NCBI GenBank assembly: GCA_003667245.1
Contig: RCNN01000502.1
Coordinates: forward strand, 1-64,000
Direction: 5' to 3'
Source: Heterostelium multicystogenum
Taxonomy: Eukaryota; Evosea; Eumycetozoa; Acytosteliales; Acytosteliaceae
Length of the DNA stretch: 64,000 nt
A program made the position numbers and the translations under genes. The notes beneath the pieces are model-generated. The model was not told the origin of the DNA and searched no databases. It saw only the letters and a program-made list of their open reading frames with translations. Shown in pieces: positions 62,064-64,000 of the stretch. Numbering within the stretch: position 1 is the first letter of the stretch; each line of letters begins with the position of its first letter.

Positions 62064-64000
62064 CTAGTTTTCAGATTTATTTAAATTCTGTAATTTGTTT
62101 CTCATTCTGGCATTCTCTCGCTTAAAGTACATTCTTCTCTTGATTGCCATGGTTGTACTTATTGCAGCTGCAATCAGCGCAACAGCAACAACTACTACAA
62201 TAGTTGCAATTTTCCATGGTTCAAATTTAGATTTGGAACCACATTTCGAAGGGGAGCTATTGGTCCTTGTGGTGAGAAGCACTGAGAAATCTGGATCGAT
62301 ACTGCATTCTTTACAGTTTGGAAGTTCAATTCCAATAGTAACAGAATCTGTGGTACGGTTTACTATTTCATTTTTGATAAAGGTTGGACGTGAGTCTACC
62401 ATGGCATATGGCAGGAATCTACCAAAAAAACGATACTTTATCAATTGAAAATGTTATGTATTTCAAGTTTGATGTGTTGTCATTTGAAGAAATATCAAGT
62501 TCCTGGCATTTGCTATCGAAAACTGCAGTTGACTCCAATAGAACTCTAATTCTGTTTAGTGGACCAACATAATCCCAATTATTGATATTTATCACTAATT
62601 TCAAGCTGTTGGAAGGATAGGTAGTGGTTTGGCTTGCAAATTCAACCGTTCTTATAACTGTAGAGTGTTCAATAATGGCTTGAACATATGTTGTATTCAC
62701 CAATTGAGATGTCTTTGCAAGGAAATTTGAGCTAGTCAGAGTACCGTTGACACTTGTAGAGTTTAAATCCCAATCACGAGTTGGAATTTCTTTAATAACC
62801 TCACCTAAATCATTTAATTCCTGGACAGAAATAATGTTGAAGGAAAACTTAGGACCATTGTTTATAACTATAGTTGGTGAAGGTGCAGTTGTATTCGGTG
62901 TAACTATAATGTCTGGATTTAATTGATATTCACAGTAGTAGCCACCATATCCTTCTAAGCAATGACAGAATCCACCAGTACAAACTCCATGCTGTCCACA
63001 GTTTAGATTTCCACAATCAGTACTACCCATAACGATAGCTTTTTCATTGGAAATATATCCATTGGCATATATATCTACATTAACAAATGTATTCTGAACA
63101 AATGTACCAGTAGTAGTACAAATCAAGTGCGTAGAATTTAAAATTACTTCTGTACATTCTGTCGTGTTCGAAATCACAGCACTGACGTTATATGGATTCA
63201 TACCAAAGTTTCCAACAATAGTCAAGCTACCACCATTAGAAGATAGTGGACTGATCTCAGTAATATGTAAATCTAAATTAATAATTAAGAGTTATTATTA
63301 CCAGGATGGAAAATGTTGAGATAAAATAATTACTTGCAGCACTGTAAATATTTACAGTAGAAATGGAATCATTCGTGGAAAACAACAATGGATCATCGGT
63401 GTAATAGTTTGATATTGTGCACATAATATTTTTTGTAGTTTTAGTTATGATCTGACACAAATTTCCACCCATGGTGATAGATATTGGTGGTATTGGATTG
63501 AAGTCACCTAGGAGTGTAACAACTAAATTTCTAGATGGAAAATTCTCTGTTTGAATCAAATTAACCACCACTTTAAACAATCCATTTAGTTTAATCAAAA
63601 ATAGAAGTAAATTAATAATAATTCTAATTCTTACATTGAGGTCCCCAAAATATTTCAAATGTATATCCATTAAAATTGGAGAAGCTAACATTTCCTATTC
63701 CAAAGGGCTGATTTACTTTATACCTATTTATCACCACAATTTAAGTAATTATTATAATAATGAAAGGTGTTTTTAATAATATACTTACTTAAACTGCTTG
63801 CTCGGGGTAACAAGAGTTAGACCATTAGATATATCAAAGGCATTTCCATAACCAAGATTATTACCATATATAGTCATTGTATCTTTATAAAAATAACTTT
63901 TAATTAAACAAGTTTAATGAATATAATTTCAATGATTAATACTTACTTTGAGAATCCAGATAATATCCCTTTGACTCAATAGATACATCTATAATTAAAC
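62064..64000 (-). CDS. ComC-like cell-surface protein (IPT/TIG repeats, EGF, TM); N-terminus beyond window
   Basis: Type I membrane protein, 3' end in the window. Exons seen: about 63990-63950, 63882-63789, 63723-63635, 63570-63334, 63272-62064, in phase. IPT/TIG-like segments (MTIYGNNLGYGN, LTIVGNFGMNPYN) with many N-glycosylation sites precede an EGF module (CGNLNCGQHGVCTGGFCHCLEGYGGYYCE). Then the ComC beta domain (FNIISVQELNDLGEVIKEIP, GRFLPYAMVDSRP), a TM (about 62217-62149, ATIVVVVAVALIAAAIS) and a basic cytosolic tail. A T7 at about 62426-62432 should be T6 to join FSIDKVSFF to GRFLPY. In dictyostelids such proteins act in cell-cell contact and group signalling. Confidence 0.82.

Overview
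The window looks like nuclear DNA from a dictyostelid social amoeba, probably not D. discoideum itself. It is AT-rich, with long AT-only intergenic tracts. Introns are short (about 50-100 nt), start GTAAGT/GTATGT and often carry a TACTAAC-like branch point. Proteins are studded with poly-N/Q/S/T. Several genes are typical of dictyostelids: a Tag-type subtilisin/ABC transporter, a ComC-like IPT/EGF receptor and a spore-coat-like cysteine-rich protein. I recognise no rRNA or tRNA gene and no CRISPR array.

Layout. 1-5491: TRMT2A-type tRNA methyltransferase (-, runs off the left edge), TPR/MYND/SET protein (+), ubiquitin-like + ADP-ribosyltransferase-fold protein (+). 5492-9527: about 4 kb without genes. 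9528-17819: F-box/LRR protein (+), SDHC (-), a HEAT-repeat protein that looks like BRAT1 (+). 17860-23175: a secreted CAP-papain fusion (-), a divergent membrane-anchored I29 propeptide protein (+), a spore-coat-like protein (-). 24681-31137: CLC-6/7-type exchanger (+), a large conserved protein of unknown function ending in CC (-), an unknown secreted protein (-). 31407-33975: a complete piggyBac element with TTAA duplications. 34442-40147: a microprotein gene (+), histone H3 (-), an H3K36-type SET methyltransferase (-). 40990-47426: a coiled-coil protein (-), two tandem ALYREF-like mRNA-export adaptors (-), a SAR1/ARF-like GTPase (-). 48205-52891: a possible 38-aa microprotein (-), a second copy of the microprotein family (+), an active-site-intact myotubularin (+). 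53417-64000: a small uncertain gene (-), the Tag ABC protease (+), QCR7/UQCRB (-), a ComC-like protein (-, runs off the right edge).

Many conserved genes, including histone H3, have apparent +/-1 frame breaks, and nearly all lie in short homopolymers. Correcting each by one base gives a clean reading frame and exon phase, so I treat them as read-length errors of the assembly (pyrosequencing-like), not as pseudogenes. Gene spans below ignore these breaks and the evidence text lists them.

The most interesting points are these. A papain-like protease without its propeptide is transcribed divergently from a propeptide (I29) protein without a protease. A new two-member family of small membrane proteins shares an intron position. 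A BRAT1-like protein keeps the extreme C-terminal Asp-Cys-Tyr. Two ALYREF adaptors lie in tandem, one with a duplicated UAP56-binding motif. The piggyBac element is nearly intact.
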